A DNA stretch of 64,000 nt, from the NCBI GenBank assembly GCA_018873245.2, contig JAEMBT020000001.1, positions 4,308,001 through 4,372,000 of the forward strand, read 5' to 3'. The notes beneath the pieces are model-generated. The model was not told where the DNA came from. It worked only from the letters and a program-made list of their open reading frames with translations, and did not search any database. The translations under genes were made by a program, and so were the position numbers. Shown piece after piece: positions 1 through 13,939 of this stretch (position 1 is the stretch's first letter; each line of letters opens with the position of its first letter). The DNA comes from Archegozetes longisetosus. Lineage: Eukaryota > Arthropoda > Arachnida > Sarcoptiformes > Trhypochthoniidae.

Positions 1-416
1 AGTTTTGTGCAGTTTTATTAGCTCTTTAAATAAGTGCTAGCACTAAACGATGAGATTAGAACTTGTTTCTTAGGGAGCACATAATGGCATAAATCTTATT
101 AAATCGAGTGCTATTGAAGTGTAAAATAGATTCAAACTTAATAAATATGAATGCAGAGCATACCCAGTCTCGTAATAATGATATTCTTGATGGTTTATTA
201 ATGATTCTACAGATAACAGTAAATCTCAACTGTTACTCATTATAAATTACTAATATTCGAGTTGCTACCTGGCTGTCGATCCTATATCTGAAGCTTTTGA
301 CTACTAGTCAAACAATACATAATTAAAATATATTTATTAAAAACTTGTTGCTTTGATCAAGCGTAAGATCACATTATGATAAGTTTGACACCTGATTGCG
401 GAATCATTAGTTACTT

Positions 417-638
417 ATGTCTATAGATAAGAACAGTGAAAGTGGAATTATTGGAGATAAGAAAAGAATTTCAAATCGATTTGGTTTACTAAGAGATCAA
501 GAGTACCGCTATTATGAAAAGCTCTGTACTGGTATGAGTAATTCAAAAAAGTTGAGAGTCTTTGTAGAATCTTTTGTCACAGACAACTATGAGATAAAAT
601 GTCATCGATTAGAAGGCATGTTGTGTTCGCTTGAATAA
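417..638 (+). CDS. Hypothetical ORF, 73 residues
   Basis: A complete ATG-to-stop frame with an in-frame stop just upstream. The protein is charged and not low-complexity (NRFGLLRDQEYRYYEKL, KKLRVFVESFVTDNYEI), unlike the Asn/Ile-rich chance frames common here. No family is recognised, and no signal peptide or membrane segment is visible. It could be an exon or a relic of a gene lying left of the window. Confidence 0.25.
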   Translation: MSIDKNSESGIIGDKKRISNRFGLLRDQEYRYYEKLCTGMSNSKKLRVFVESFVTDNYEIKCHRLEGMLCSLE

Positions 639-1725
639 CCTTTTAGCTTAAATGTAAATCAGAACTTATTTTAAAATTTGCCTTTTTTAACAAGAAAAGT
701 TCAAAGAATTAGTTTGAGACTGTAAGATAGGGATCTGATGCTTTGGTTAAGAACGTTTTCTGGTATTTGCTTGATTCAAGTATTTGGTACACTCTAACCT
801 GTTTATAGCGAACGGGTCGATGTAGCCAAAAGCGTCCACTATAAGTGTGGTTAGATTAGATTAGGTTGCGTTTGCTGCAAATTTGTATTTGGTATAAACT
901 GGTGGGCATGTATTGTGAAACGAGCTCTATCTATTATTAGAGTCTCCGTGAGACTACTGCACATTTCTATTGTTTTATGACTGAGATCGATTGTTGATTC
1001 AAATTGACGATCAAAATATAGCAAATGAAACTTGAAGGCTGTCTTTGTTTGTGTAACTGATAAGTAGAAGTAGTAGTAAATCTTAAATATTCTAACGGTG
1101 CTTCATATTCTACGTTAATAGTGTTGTATTCCGTAAACTTTTACATAATTCATATTCATATGAAATCTCATGTGAATTATAAGTTAACTCAATTGATTAG
1201 CATTTCTCAACTAAAAGATAGGATTGAATACATTAGATCTTACAAATGAGCATGAGTTTTCCTATCCATGATCCAGCCAATTAGTAGTTAAAGAATCGCA
1301 TAATATATTTGCATATCAGAGCTGATTACTAGAGGCGAAGGCTCTCAAAGAATGAGAGATAACAGAATTTTGCCTAAATGACAATTCTTTTAATTGCACT
1401 CAAAGTATTTGTTTAGTTCTTTTATACGGGTAGCGATCGATGAATTTGAATATAAAAACTTGTGTGAAAGTCATTTGAAGAACGAGAGCTACAACGACTT
1501 GTCTTTATATCTAGTCATAAGACAAGACTTGATATGAGTATAGAGTTGAAAAGTAGTGAGAAGTCGGAAAATCAATAAATTGCTGGGCAATAATTTTTCA
1601 TATTAAAAAATAATTGTAGCGCTGAGTACATGCCAACGAGGAATTTGATATGATTTACACAAAAATTTATAGCTAGAGACTGTTTAATGAAAAATACTTC
1701 TATGAGTATATTATTGATCTCTTAG

Positions 1726-1750
1726 GAGAGGTTAGGTTAGGTTAGGTAAC
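1726..1750. repeat. Interstitial TTAGG tract
   Basis: GGTTA is repeated three to four times and then turns into GGTAACC. Similar short tracts occur at about 850-866 and, inverted, at 16531-16551. Confidence 0.8.
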
Positions 1751-3189
1751 CTTTCCGCAGCAAACTCCCATAACAGTAATTCGAGTAGAACTTCATGGAC
1801 AACACAATTTTCTGCACAAGTATATAATACGTAAGTAAATTAATTTTAGTGAAAGCTTTATCATTAAATATATCCAAAAGACTAATAATAGAAACAAGAG
1901 AACATGAAATATTTACTCTATTGAGGTTTCATTGTAATTTTCTATCGCTTTCATTGTGATGTTTGGTTTAGACTAAGAACATTTTAATAATATAGAGAAC
2001 CTTCTTTCATGTGTACCAGGTTTTAATTGAACTGTCAATCAATAATTTAATGATCAAACATAGCATTATATGAGACATGAGGGCACTTTACATATTGATT
2101 TTGACATTTTCGACGTACAGTTCGGGACATTAAAACGATGCATAGGTACGGCAAAAGTTAGGTTGCTATGTCATCCTCGCCATATCATTCTTGCCATATG
2201 ACCTCGTCACGCATACCTATTTGAGCTTAATTATTAATCGTAATTGGTTTTTTGTCCAAAATGATTAAGATCTGATTCTCATATTATATAAATCATTGTG
2301 AATAGAAATATGAATTATTACATAAGAACGCAATCATTTCTAGTGGCTATGCATCATTAAAGTCACTTGTAATGTTATTTTATTATTAATATATGATCAA
2401 TATTTTAGTATTAATACTTGAAAGGTTTTTCTAATGTTTTTAGCAGAAATATAGTTCAGCAAAAGTGGTTGAGCAAAAAATAATAAATCTAATTCATTCA
2501 AATAAGTAGCTCAAACCTGTCAAATAAGAGCTTTTCATTACCGGAATCTTCTGATTGGATGGATTCTGAATGAGTTTGAAACAACTTGAAAACTGTACGA
2601 ATATTTCTTTGCGAGCAATACTCTAGAGAAAGAATGAGTGGGACTTAATGAATGGTTTATTAGCAGATCTAACGCTCACGTATTCACATATTGTTTACCG
2701 ATTGAATGACATATAATTTTATAGACTAACCTGATTTCTATGACATCTAATTCAATAAACTAAGTTTGTTATTGTCATATATGACTCTAACACTTAATAT
2801 TCTACTTCTCATTCTTATAAACATGATTGAAGCATATAAATGGCTTGGATCAATAAGTGTTTGTATACGAGTTTCTTTGATTGGTTATTCTATTTTTTAC
2901 CACAACATTCAGTATGTACTTTATCTGTTCTGTAAAATTTGACTGATGATAACTTCAACGTTCTCTCATTCAAGAGAGTGAAGAATAAAACGAAATCATG
3001 ATTTTGATCTGATATTTGTTTAAGCTTTTATTCAGATTAGGATTTCGGTTGAAATCACAAATTGAAGTTACATATTCTGATAACATAGTTATAAAATGAT
3101 ATAAACACAGATTACATGTTTCTTCAATAACAGGATGCTTACATAGAATATCTTATACAAGATTAGGTTATAGGTCGATGTATGACTGA

Positions 3190-3382
3190 TGTAGGATTTG
3201 GGTATTAAGGAGTATTACCGCTACCATATCCATATCTAGCACTGCTATGCATCCCATTCCCTTTAGCTAACCTATCTTAACTAAATATGCTACCTATATC
3301 ATTATTTAAGTTGGATTAGGTATGGAGTTTAACCAAGCATTGTTTTGGCGATCACGTGACCCCTTAATACCTAAATCCTACA
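3190..3382. mobile_element. 193-bp MITE with 3-bp TGA duplication
   Basis: The ends are inverted: TGTAGGATTTGGGTATTAAGG at the left, and its complement with one mismatch at the right (21 bp). TGA flanks both sides (3187-3189 and 3383-3385). A 3-bp duplication fits PIF/Harbinger-type elements. The interior has no ORF. Confidence 0.7.
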
Positions 3383-3385
3383 TGA

Positions 3386-5244
3386 AACATAAACAGAACA
3401 TAGCCGAACATTAATTTGATTGATTGTACATCTGTTTGATTAATTAACAGAACTCATCAAATTCCATACCAATGAACTGAAGCGGAACTTCTTTTCAGAA
3501 ACCTAGAATAAAACCTACTTTGATCTTAGATTAATTCTTTACCTGATTAGTACTATCGAACTGAAAAAGTCAGGCACTCGTCAAATCGCTTTCAGCGATA
3601 GTGATTTCTTATTTATTTAATTAAGAAGTGAAATCCGAAACATGAGACACAATCATTTCTTTCTTATACTATTAATTTGATCAATCGCTCGACTGAAAGT
3701 TATTTGAACCTAACTTTTATAGAGCTCTTTTACACTGTATTTGCTTTTGATTTATAGCTTTTGTTCATTCACATTTTTTATTTTTTATCTTATTTTTTTA
3801 TTTCTTATTGATTAATACAAATAAGTTCTTAATAACTGATTATATTTTGGTCTTTAATCTTTGGTAACAATTTATGTGAAAAAGAGTGAAATTGTTGTAC
3901 ATTTAGATTTAAACAATTAATAATTTTTGATTTACACCAAACTTTTTGAACACTGAACATATGCTTAAAAATATTTTATTTGTATTTAATAAGTATATTA
4001 CGAAAAATATGTTTTAAATGTTAATCTTAATACGATATGTGAGCTCATCAATAGGTTGTTAGCTATAATTATATGCAAACTCATTACAAATTTAGCGTAA
4101 CTTCAACCAATTCACATACGATTCTTTTATAATTAGAGAAAACAGTTCAGATATGCATTAACCGCTATTAATTAGTTGAAAATTCTATAGAGCGTAGAAT
4201 TTTGTATACGAGTTCATTAAATTTGCATTAATTAGAATAATTGGTTCGGTTGAGTCATTGACTAATTGACTTGAATCCATCTTGTGACAAATTAAAGGAT
4301 AAAATATGTAACAAGATGATTTTATCATCTTTAATTCATTTTTCAACCATTTCCAAACTATCTTTGATCCATCTTTAAAACATCTTTAAACTATCTTTCA
4401 CATAACATCAAATTTCGAACTGTCTTCAGATTACATTTAATACAAGTATATAAAACTTATTTAAGATACTGAGAAAAGTTTGTTTTTTGTGGTTTTGAAA
4501 TACATTATCGGTTGGTAGACCAGTCAATATTGAATTTAGATTTTCCAGATGTCAAATCAATCCTCAAGCCGAAAGTTAGATCTAAGAATGAGCTTGAATC
4601 TGATATGTACTAATATGTCAATTATCGGATACATTGGCCGATTGGCCAAATTCTTACAAATAAAAAACTAATAATAAAATGTTTTTCGATCGATTCCAAG
4701 TATTTGACGTCGGGATAGAGTATAAATAGTAAGATATGGTATTACAACCCTGAATGAAGTTTGCTGGAAAACATGAGAATAAAGCGAATAGGTTTGAGAT
4801 CGATTGAATTATTTTTGAAAAACAGTAGCAGTAATAGCAGTAGTAAAATGTTATTATGCCTACTGGTTATATAGTTACAAGCGTTTGCCATTAAGTTTAG
4901 GGCAATAAAAACAATATTCTGTAAACACGTAAGAGAATATTCTATGAACATGTAAGAGAATAATTCAAGTAAAACAAATTATGATAACAAGTTAATCGCG
5001 TTCATAAATATTTAGAAAGTAATTTCTGGCAAAACTGATAGCAACGCATCATTACATCAAGGCTTTAGTGTATCGTCAGAACAGCTTATGGATTATTAGC
5101 GCATTCATAACGCATTTCAAAACCACAACCAATACAGTTATTTGTTTTCTCAAAAATATTCAGATTATTGTTATTTACAAACATCGATTAAATTTATAAA
5201 TACTCTTTACTTGTCATTAAAAACACTTGTTCCAGTTTTTCGAC
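3386..5244. other. Spacer downstream of gene A
   Basis: AT-rich, with no gene seen. It includes the presumed 3' UTR of gene A directly left of 5245. Confidence 0.6.
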
Positions 5245-5451
5245 TCACAGCAGAGTCGAGTCATGTATACTCTCATCAAGGGTTTCGCATCGAGTTCTTC
5301 CTCGATGGTCACAGTCGACAATCAGAGTCGCGCCATAGTTCGATGATTGTTGCCGCAGATGACGATTAAGACTGTCTCTAAGCGCAGTACTTTTTCGATA
5401 GCTGGTGATGACCAAAATAATGAATATAACTATATATATGACCAGAACAAC
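5245..5451 (-). CDS. Gene A, last coding exon: membrane helix and cytosolic tail
   Basis: This exon encodes the final 68 residues of a single-pass membrane protein. A good acceptor (ctag) lies at 5452-5455 and the frame opens at phase 0. Residues 1-17 (VVLVIYIVIFIILVITS) form one hydrophobic helix, followed by YRK, a basic stop-transfer. The tail holds DCDHRGRTRCET and ends DSTLL, which fits a class I PDZ ligand (S/T-x-hydrophobic). The matching exon of gene B at 33634-33828 shares the phase, the helix ending ITSYR, and the tail pattern CD..G...C.T.E.I. The family is not recognised. The topology and the orientation of the tail are inferred from the signal-peptide exon of the paralogue and from the basic flank. 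No clear AATAAA was seen downstream. Confidence 0.85.
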   Translation of the reverse strand, partial: VVLVIYIVIFIILVITSYRKSTALRDSLNRHLRQQSSNYGATLIVDCDHRGRTRCETLDESIHDSTLL

Positions 5452-7891
5452 CTAGAATTGGAAAGTAGATAGGTTATTTTGGTTCTCTCTCCTTCTCCCT
5501 CTCCCTCCCTCTAAATCTTTATTCATTGCGTTTATTCATTGAAACACCAATAAAATTGAGGTTTAGTTAGGATTTAACGCTACTAAAGTACAAAACTAGC
5601 ATTAAGACTAAATTCATTAATTCTGGGCTCTCATGCAAACCAATCGCGAACACATTTCTGGCAGTATAACATCAGACCTTCAGGCAATTGATTTATTGGT
5701 TCACACAAAAAAGTCTGAATCAAAGGCAGACTTAATACAATAGACTTAGCTAATAATTGAAAGAAAAAATCCTTTGGATACCAATTTTATCGTTAACTTT
5801 ATTAGAAGTTCGTTAATGATATGAATAGAAAGCATTAAGAAATTATGCGATTAAAAAGTTTTAGATGCAAGATGGAGTTGATTTAGTCAGATTGAATCTG
5901 AAGATTAGACTTTCGTTTGAATGATTATTTCTATTTATTCTACCGAATATTCTACAGAGGGATACTTCTTATGCTTGACTGCGCTAATACAGATGAAAAC
6001 ACTCTTTAAGATGAGAAATGGCTTCTTCACTATAATAGTTATTTGCTACTTCAATACTGGTTTATATTATTCTCTCTCTCTCTCTGCCTCCTATTCCTGT
6101 TAAAATTCATCAGCAAATAAAGATTTGTGAACAACAACTTCTAGTACTTCATTAAACAGACTTTGATGAAAAAGCTCATCAAAAGTTGTTTATGTATTTT
6201 GTGTGTTTGAAGGTGTTTTTGGTGAATACAAAATTAGAGATTATTGTGTTTACTACATTTGAGATGTAATTATAGTTTTAGTATTAAAACGTGTTTTGCT
6301 TCAAATAATTGGTTATTAGCATAATTCAAATTGATATCTAACATAGCTTTTTGTTAATTAGAAATAAATCGATCGCTTATTTCATTACCTAATGCATATA
6401 AATAATTCATTTTGCTCATTTCTAATTCCCTATTGATTATTTGCCGAAAGTCAAATTTATTTTTAAACTCGTATGTTCGGCATTTACTTGAAATGCTCAC
6501 AATTCTTATTTGAAATCAATTTGGGTATTTTAGTTTTGAAAAATTCAATAAAGTGCTCGTGTAAGTTACACGTTTAGCACATATATAAATTATGCATTAG
6601 TCAGCATTTGCAGCTTTCATTCTTCAGTTGTGACTACTGTAAGAGATGGACTTAGTAGAGGATATACGAAAGTCGCGAACTGTCTAATTACTTATGAAAA
6701 GAAGCTCTAATCCTATACAATTTGGCTACACGTCAGGTCTATAATACCGTGAATATAAAACACAATATGATTTTATCGCTGATTAATGACTAGAGTGATG
6801 AAAGCATGGAAGCAGATACTCTTATAATACCCTAAATAAGAGTTTACATTGTATAGTATTGCGCATATAATCTGTTGCTAAATATACCTCAGTCTAATCT
6901 GAACTAACATCCAAGTTATTGTCAAATTTGAAAGCCCTACTACTACGAGGTTTTTAAACTTGCATTAAAGCAACAGCTCCTTTCATGGAAAAGTTTGATG
7001 AAGAATAATTATTCAGTTTAATAATCTGAAAGAAACCTCTAAACGCACAAGTCAGTAATTAGAAATGAGTTCAACTAAATATTAATTAGAAGAAAACCGA
7101 CATGTATTTCGGTAATTATGAGAATAATCAGTATTATGCTGGCGGTAATTCAAATTGATTACAAGCAGTAATTAGACTGGAAGCGAATATCTAGCAAATT
7201 TGCATATCATAAGTGATCTGATCAGATGAGCTATAGTTTTAATTAAAAGATAAATCAATATTGCGGTTTATAGATTTGCTGAAATCTAACCTAACCCAAT
7301 CTAAAAGAAAACTTACTCGGTTTCATAGAAAAGATTTCTATTTGATTGCTAGTAGATTTAGTTGCAATGGAAATAAAACTGAATATGTTTAATATGTTCA
7401 ATTACGAATAAGAGGTTTTCTGAGACGAAGGACAATATTAAAGCTGAAGGTATAATAAAGATTTCTATCTAATAGAGAAAAGTTATATATCCTGTATATA
7501 TTTGTTTACTAACTGAAGAAGCTATAAAAGTAATACCCAATTGGAGTTAGTTTTTATTCTGCAATAGAGAATTGCTTATTGATGCTCAGGGACACATTAA
7601 AAGCCTTTCCTGGCCTACATTATTCAGTCTATATAATGCTTACTATTGTTCTTAATAACACCTACTAATTCTCTCATTCGCACTCTTTTCTATTATGCAT
7701 AACAATCAAACCTTCAGTTCAAAACAATATCCTTCATAATTAATAAAGCATTACTGCTTTGAGAATGTCCGTCAACTTTTAATTAGCAATTTGCTAGAGA
7801 TGTATAATGCAGTTTTCATTGATTTTGCATATTTTTAGCATAGAATCACAATCAGAATCAGAATCAGATACAAGAAGGGGAAGTCACTTAC
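5452..7891 (-). other. Gene A last intron
   Basis: A 2.4-kb phase 0 intron between the juxtamembrane and membrane-helix exons. It contains the CT-rich stretches at 5484-5513 and 6070-6086 and nothing else recognised. Confidence 0.85.
6070..6086. repeat. Short (TC)n tract
   Basis: Seventeen bases of TC repeat in gene A's last intron. A related impure CT-rich stretch lies at 5484-5513. Confidence 0.9.
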
Positions 7892-8024
7892 AGTAACATA
7901 AACTATGGCATCAGTAGACTGAGAAGAAAAGACGACTTCAACAGTTTTGCCATCATTAGGATCAACTGGAGAGACATCGTAGCGAAGTCCAACGGGCAGT
8001 ATACGGCAGAGAATAGAAGAGGCC
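7892..8024 (-). CDS. Gene A, penultimate exon: extracellular juxtamembrane segment
   Basis: This is a 133-nt exon with a strong donor (gtaagt) and a TATAG acceptor. It enters at phase 2 (one base completes the previous codon) and leaves at phase 0. It encodes 44 residues, starting ASSILCRILPVGLRYDVS and ending STDAIVYVT, directly before the membrane helix of the next exon. The gene B exon at 39650-39782 has the same length and phases and is about 70% identical by eye, for example R.LP.GLRYDVS.VD and DAIVYVT. Equal length, equal phase and conserved protein with changed bases argue for purifying selection and an old duplication. The function is unknown. One conserved Cys lies at residue 6 of the exon. 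Confidence 0.9.
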
Positions 8025-11000
8025 CTATATTTGAAATGTAGAAATAATGTTTTTGTTATATGGATCCAATAATGTATATGTATTCTGATATTAAACTATA
8101 TATATTTCTGTCTCGTTTCGTAACTATAGTCATAACTAGCAGTTAGCGTGACTAAACCTGATAAAAAGGCTGCAAACAGTTAGCTGTCTATTATTAAACA
8201 ATAGAAATTTCATTAGAGCTGAAATGGTTTGGTATAGTAGCGGTGTGCTCTGTTATGGATTATTTTATTTGAATATGTTCTAAATATATCCGTTACTTTT
8301 ATGACTAGATGCTAGCCATATTCTAATCAAAATGGATATAAAAACAAAGCAAAGCAAACTTTATATCATTCTTATTTGGTATACACCTTCATAGTCTTAT
8401 GCTAAATAACTTCTACAAGGTTTGCCACTGTGTCACTCAAATTTATAGACCTATATTTGTTGACAAACTTATTAATTAAATAAATTGTTCTAACATTTGC
8501 TTTGAACGCATTTATTTACTCATTTTCATTAGAGATCTACTGAATATTTAATGAGACACTAAATTTTGGCTGTAAGCTAAACCTAGTGTAATACACTTAA
8601 GAGGGTAGTTTACGGACTCATTTTGGACAACGTCCAGAGCATTAACACTAATGTTATTTGAACACTCAATGTAATCAAAGATTTAAATTGAAGCCTGAAA
8701 ACACTCCTTAAAAAGTATTGATGTTCTAACCTAATAAAAAATTAAATAATGCACACTTTGCATAATTATTCTAAATATTAATTATATCCATCACTTAATT
8801 GTTAACTTTCCTGTCGATTGATTAGAGTATATACGAAAATATAAGGAAAAATGATTAGAGAAGGAAATGTATCGGGTTTTTGTGTCTTTCAGTCAACTTT
8901 CCAGAGCAAACATTATAAACTTAAATAATGACCTAAACCTATAGAAAAAGTGAAGATAGCTTCTTTTCATGTCTAGAAAACTTGCACTTCATAAACAACT
9001 TTGACTTAAAAAGAATAACTTTTCTGTCCATCATTAGTGTCAAACCTGAGGCTATACAGAATTTTGGTTGATGTAAAGGTGTTTTGTGCATTTGGACCAG
9101 TATTTCAATCGATATAAACTCAATACTAACAAAAATTGGTTCAATAATATAGTAAAAAAATGAGCTGAAACTTCTCTAACTAAACAAAAGCTATTCTTTC
9201 CGTTTTTTCGAACTCGTATTCCACATCCCTTCACGAACTTATGAATAATTTATTTTCATACAAGTATTGAGTCCTTTTTGAAACAGCTAGTAATTTGTTT
9301 GTTGGAAAAGTTTTTCAATTTACTTTGAAAACAGGGGAAACAGTCATAAGAATGTGTAGAATCCAATCGTAAGAATGTGTAGAATCTCATGTCTATCTAT
9401 TATAATTCTATTCTGACTCATGTAGAGCATTATAAACGATCTTATCTAACCTTTCATGGTAACAGTAATCTATCACCATTTCTTAGCTGTAGTCCGAGCA
9501 TGTCTTTGCTGGACAAATAAATGCTTATATGGAATGGACGAGAAAAGAATGAGACACGCATTTGATATTTGTTTCACATATTGCAAAACACAAAGCATTA
9601 CATGACACGACATAACAAGCAAACTGTCAAAGTTTTCATGCTTAACAATGTGTTTTCTCTGAATAAGCAATAAAATAATGGCAAACAAGTGTCCAAGTCT
9701 GACACAGTCTTTTGATTAAAATATGCCGACGTTTTGTGCTTCAAGTATAATTTGCTTCTACAAGCAATCTCAGAATATTCTCAATATTAAGTTCCCTAAA
9801 ATTTCAATATTTTCTATAACATAATTAACTTAATACTATTGATCGTATTTTCTAAACATTCATTGAGTTATTTCTAAAAAATGATTGAGATTATACTCAA
9901 AAAACTTTTTATTCTATTCATAGGATCGAATGTATTAGATTTTTGATATGATTCCCTCAGAAAAATATGATTATGTTTGCATAGAATGAAAAAGAAATTT
10001 TACTCAGTAATTCAAGTATTTGTTGAATATCTCTATCGAGTTTCGAAAAAGAGTATATTTTTGTTTATCTTAAGATAGAAATATTGAAGATATAGAATAA
10101 CATTAATGTAAGGAATAGTATGAATAATATATAATCTATTGGCACACAAGTGCTAACGTCATTTTATATGCAAATTCATAAAATGCAACCAAACTTATTC
10201 TTCTTGTTCTTTCTTCAAAGCAAAGTCAAAAATTGATAAAAAATTTAATCGGAATTATTCATGAAAAATATGATGATTTTAGAGAAAAACCATTTAATCG
10301 GCTGAAAAGAAGTGATATTTGCATAAGCATGGCTTTACAAGATTTCATGTTCAACGAATATTTTCAATTATTCCGTATTATTGTACATTATTCTGTATTG
10401 ATATTATGTGCTATATTAGGTATGATGTTTGCGCTGACGCTCTAGTGATTTTTTTAATAATTTTTGTTGTACTTCTAATTGAACCAAATAAATTTCCAAG
10501 TGAAGGGTAACGATGTTCTCATGTTGAGCTCAATTCATTAGCGAATTGCTTGAATACTAGAGGCTCTAAATTATGAATATGATTTGAAAAATTTTCCTAA
10601 AGCGTTTTCTTTGTGTTATCAATTATAATAAAGCTAACTCTAAGAAATGATAAACTTCAGGCTCATTAGTCAGGATTACATAAAACAGAAAAGTACTGTT
10701 GATTAAAAGAAATTATAACAATCAATAAGTAGAGAGAATGAAACTTCATTTGACATTCAATTTAGCTTCTATTCACAAGTAAATTATTTCTTTAGTCTGT
10801 GTTTACCAAACTCTATTGATTTGAAGGCACCAGTAATGCTGGAATTTATTAAACATGTACAATAAGAATATTCTGTTGTATAAACTTTGTTACTTGACTG
10901 TCATATCAGATAATTATCTTATATTCTATGCTTCACTTTCCGTTTTCTAGTTATTCATTTTCATTCTATTTTTCTTTAGATGGAGAAAATTCAATTCTAG

Positions 11001-13731
11001 TTTATTCTTATTCTGAATTATAGAATCTCATATTTTTTGTTATTTAAAGTAAATTGTGCTCTGAGTAACTATGGATGAAATCTTGAGATAAAATAGTATT
11101 TCTAAGAAGTAAAATGAACTTGTAGTTAAGAATTTATGTTCGCATCACTGAACAAATATTTAACAATTGATAAAAGCTATCGTAGGATAAAGTTAAGAGA
11201 ATAGGAATTCTAAACCTGTTTGCTATGTAAACGTGTTTTTGAAGAATATTCACATTATTGAAGACTCTATTTCTATGTTGTAATAATGACAAAGTAAACG
11301 TATTTTTACTCAACAACAATGTGATTGTATTTCTCTCGATAGTTGATCTAAATTTCTATAAATATTCTTAGAATTTCATGTAAGATTCACACAAACCGCA
11401 TCTTTAAGTATATTTTTATCGATGACATACTCGGCATATAACAAAATAAATCCTACTTTTATTTATTTCTTAAGGTTTATCACAATATTCTGTTTTATAA
11501 TAATACAATTCTAATACATAAAGAATTGTTTCCAAAGAGCAATAAATGCATGAAATTCTTGATAATAGAAAAGAAATCCCATGTTTACGAATGCTTCAAA
11601 AATAACGATATCTGAATTCTGATAAGAAATTTCCATCTGAAAAGCTCACAAAATATCGATAATCTTTTTTCTTTGGGATTATTTATGAAATATTTCCTTT
11701 TAAGTATTAAAACTATAGGTTTTTCAACACTGTTTATTGGATTGCCAGACAATTTTCGAGAGACAATATTTTTAGAAAACAAAGTTCCAGTTCATTATAT
11801 GAGGAATGTGTTTGCTATTGATATATATTTAAAGATTTCAAAATGGATTTCAAATAGAAGTTAAACAAATCTCAAGTTTGATTCGACAAGTAGTCTTAAT
11901 ATTTGCTCAATTTGTCTAAAATTTCAAATCGATTTGTCTAAAATCTGAGAAAATTTTGCAGCTATCGGATTGCCAGAGTTGTTTGAAATCCAGTAAACTG
12001 TTTGGCTGTTTGGCATATGTGATTCTCCATAGAAATCTTAGTTAGAATCTATTCAAATACCTGAGAACATTTTCAAAAAGCTTTTTATAAAATGCTTTCA
12101 AAAGTGAGGACTGAGTGAAAAATAAGCATCTATTGTATGAATAAAAGCCAAAATATTTATCTAATCGATGTGTTTAACGGCATTTTGAAACTCTTTACAA
12201 TAAAACTTATTTTTAGAGAGATGTTGTGCTAATCATTATAATTGAATTTTGAGCTATTTGCGCAATTCTATTGTCTTGTAAAAGTTCTTCAGAGCAAATT
12301 CAAACTAAATTTTTCATTTCAATTACAGTCTATATTGAGTCTTATATTCAGTTTGCTAAACGAGTTGAGTAACAGTTTCTTAAGAATTAAAAACAAAACT
12401 TTTTAAGTATAAGATATGTTGAGATATATTAGAGAAAAAGAAAATTATGAGTTTGAAATACTAATGCCTTGGAGATAGAAATGATTTGAATTACTAACGC
12501 GTCAGTAAGTATTATAGCTTAAGAATTAATATCTGAAATGGAAAAATCAAAATCGATTAATGTTGAAAGTCTATTATCAGACATTAAAACTGAGCTGCAA
12601 TTGATTTGCTAACCTTAAGGCTAGAAATTTGAACCCAAGCCTTCCATTATTTGAGAATAAATTCATATAAAATTGCTGTTTATCGAAACGAAACCGCATT
12701 ACATCAATTTTATACGTGTTTTAGCTTCAATTCAGTCTTATCTATAACTAACTTTTGGGAAACAGTTAAATAATTCACTCGTAATGTCTGCAATAAATCT
12801 AATAAATTGAGAGGAAAATTGGCGTACGTTTCGATGATTTTATGCACACATTATCCCAAAAACAAAATTGGAAGCAATGATCAAATTTGCAAACTGGAGA
12901 AAACATAAAAACCAAATCTAATAGTTACAAAAGCATTATTGTGTTAGCTGAACGCCAACACTACTTTGCAATCTTTCATTTCCACGAATAGAGTCAATGT
13001 AAATATTCTATTGTTGTTTTGAATGCCTTTCAATCATGTTTATAAGAAGTCAGATATAAAGCAATGAAAACTTCTTTCTCCCACCAAATAATTCATTGTT
13101 ATTGAGATTTTTTGATCTCAGAGCTGATTAAAAACATTTCTACTATTATATGATTCTGTCCTGAGTGCATAAAGAATATGCAAATCCTAGTTCTTAAAAA
13201 TTGATTTTACGAACATATAATTCATGTTAAGTGACTTTAAGAAAAGTCATTTTTTCTGAGTCACTCACGTATAACGTGTGTAATAAAAATTTATTAAAAT
13301 TTTCATTCAACCATAGAACTGGAGCGTGAAATATCTTTCAATCTATAATATTTCAAGACTTTATATTATTCCGACTCTTATAGAAAAACTTATGGCTTTT
13401 AAGAGATATCTTTTCATGTTTTATAGTTTAATGATATGTCAAAAGCACAAGATTTTCAGTCAGATTAGATTACTTTGAAAAAGATTTGCCACTTAATAGT
13501 GTGTCTGAAAACCACTCTCAAAAGATGCAAAAACTTTAAAAACAAGAATATTCTTTAATCTTACTGTAGTTAGACTAGAATGAAAAAATTAGTATTACGT
13601 CAAACAATAGGTTTCATTTGAATTGAAATACTCCACTGGGTGAAGTCAAATCACTGCGAACAAACAAGAATACTCTCGAATTCTCGTCAGTACGCAAACA
13701 GATTAACAATTGAATAGTCAAACATTTATAC
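8025..13731 (-). other. Gene A intron
   Basis: A 5.7-kb phase 2 intron between the ectodomain exon and the juxtamembrane exon. Only short AT-rich chance frames were seen. Confidence 0.7.
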
Positions 13732-13855
13732 CTGGCAACACTTGAACTGCAATCCCTTGCGATATTGTCTCCGTATTTCATTTTGTAAGACTTGTTAAAC
13801 CGAAAAAGCACTTCAATCAAGTCGGCATTAGCTGTTACGCTACAATCAAAGCGTG
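13732..13855 (-). CDS. Gene A, upstream ectodomain exon
   Basis: This exon ends at a gtataa donor in phase 2, exactly what the 133-nt exon needs; the split codon becomes AGG (Arg). The frame reads RFDCSVTANADLIEVLFRF and ends IARDCSSSVA plus the split Arg. An in-frame stop lies just upstream, so the acceptor is placed at the gag before 13855, giving a phase 1 start. The gene B exon at 49106-49197 ends in the same phase and shares I.DCS near its end. No start codon for gene A is visible in this exon, so at least one earlier exon must exist further right. The 5' boundary is less sure than the 3' one. Confidence 0.65.
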
Positions 13856-13939
13856 CTCAAGAATATGCTGAAATAATTTAGTTCTAGCTTCAAAGCGAAT
13901 AAGGCTTTTTGTAGATTAACTTAAAATCAAACGACCGGC

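Larger units (their letters stand above)
1..3186. other. Left spacer
   Basis: AT-rich sequence. Apart from the ORF at 417-638 and short TTAGG tracts near 850 and 1730, nothing interpretable was seen. Confidence 0.6.

Noticed and set aside
840..1775. Possible transposon bounded by inverted GTTTGCTGC words
   Set aside because: Only about nine bases match and no target duplication was found.
10233..10510. Two overlapping hydrophobic frames
   Set aside because: AT-rich and without an ATG in the first; the composition is what chance frames give in this DNA.
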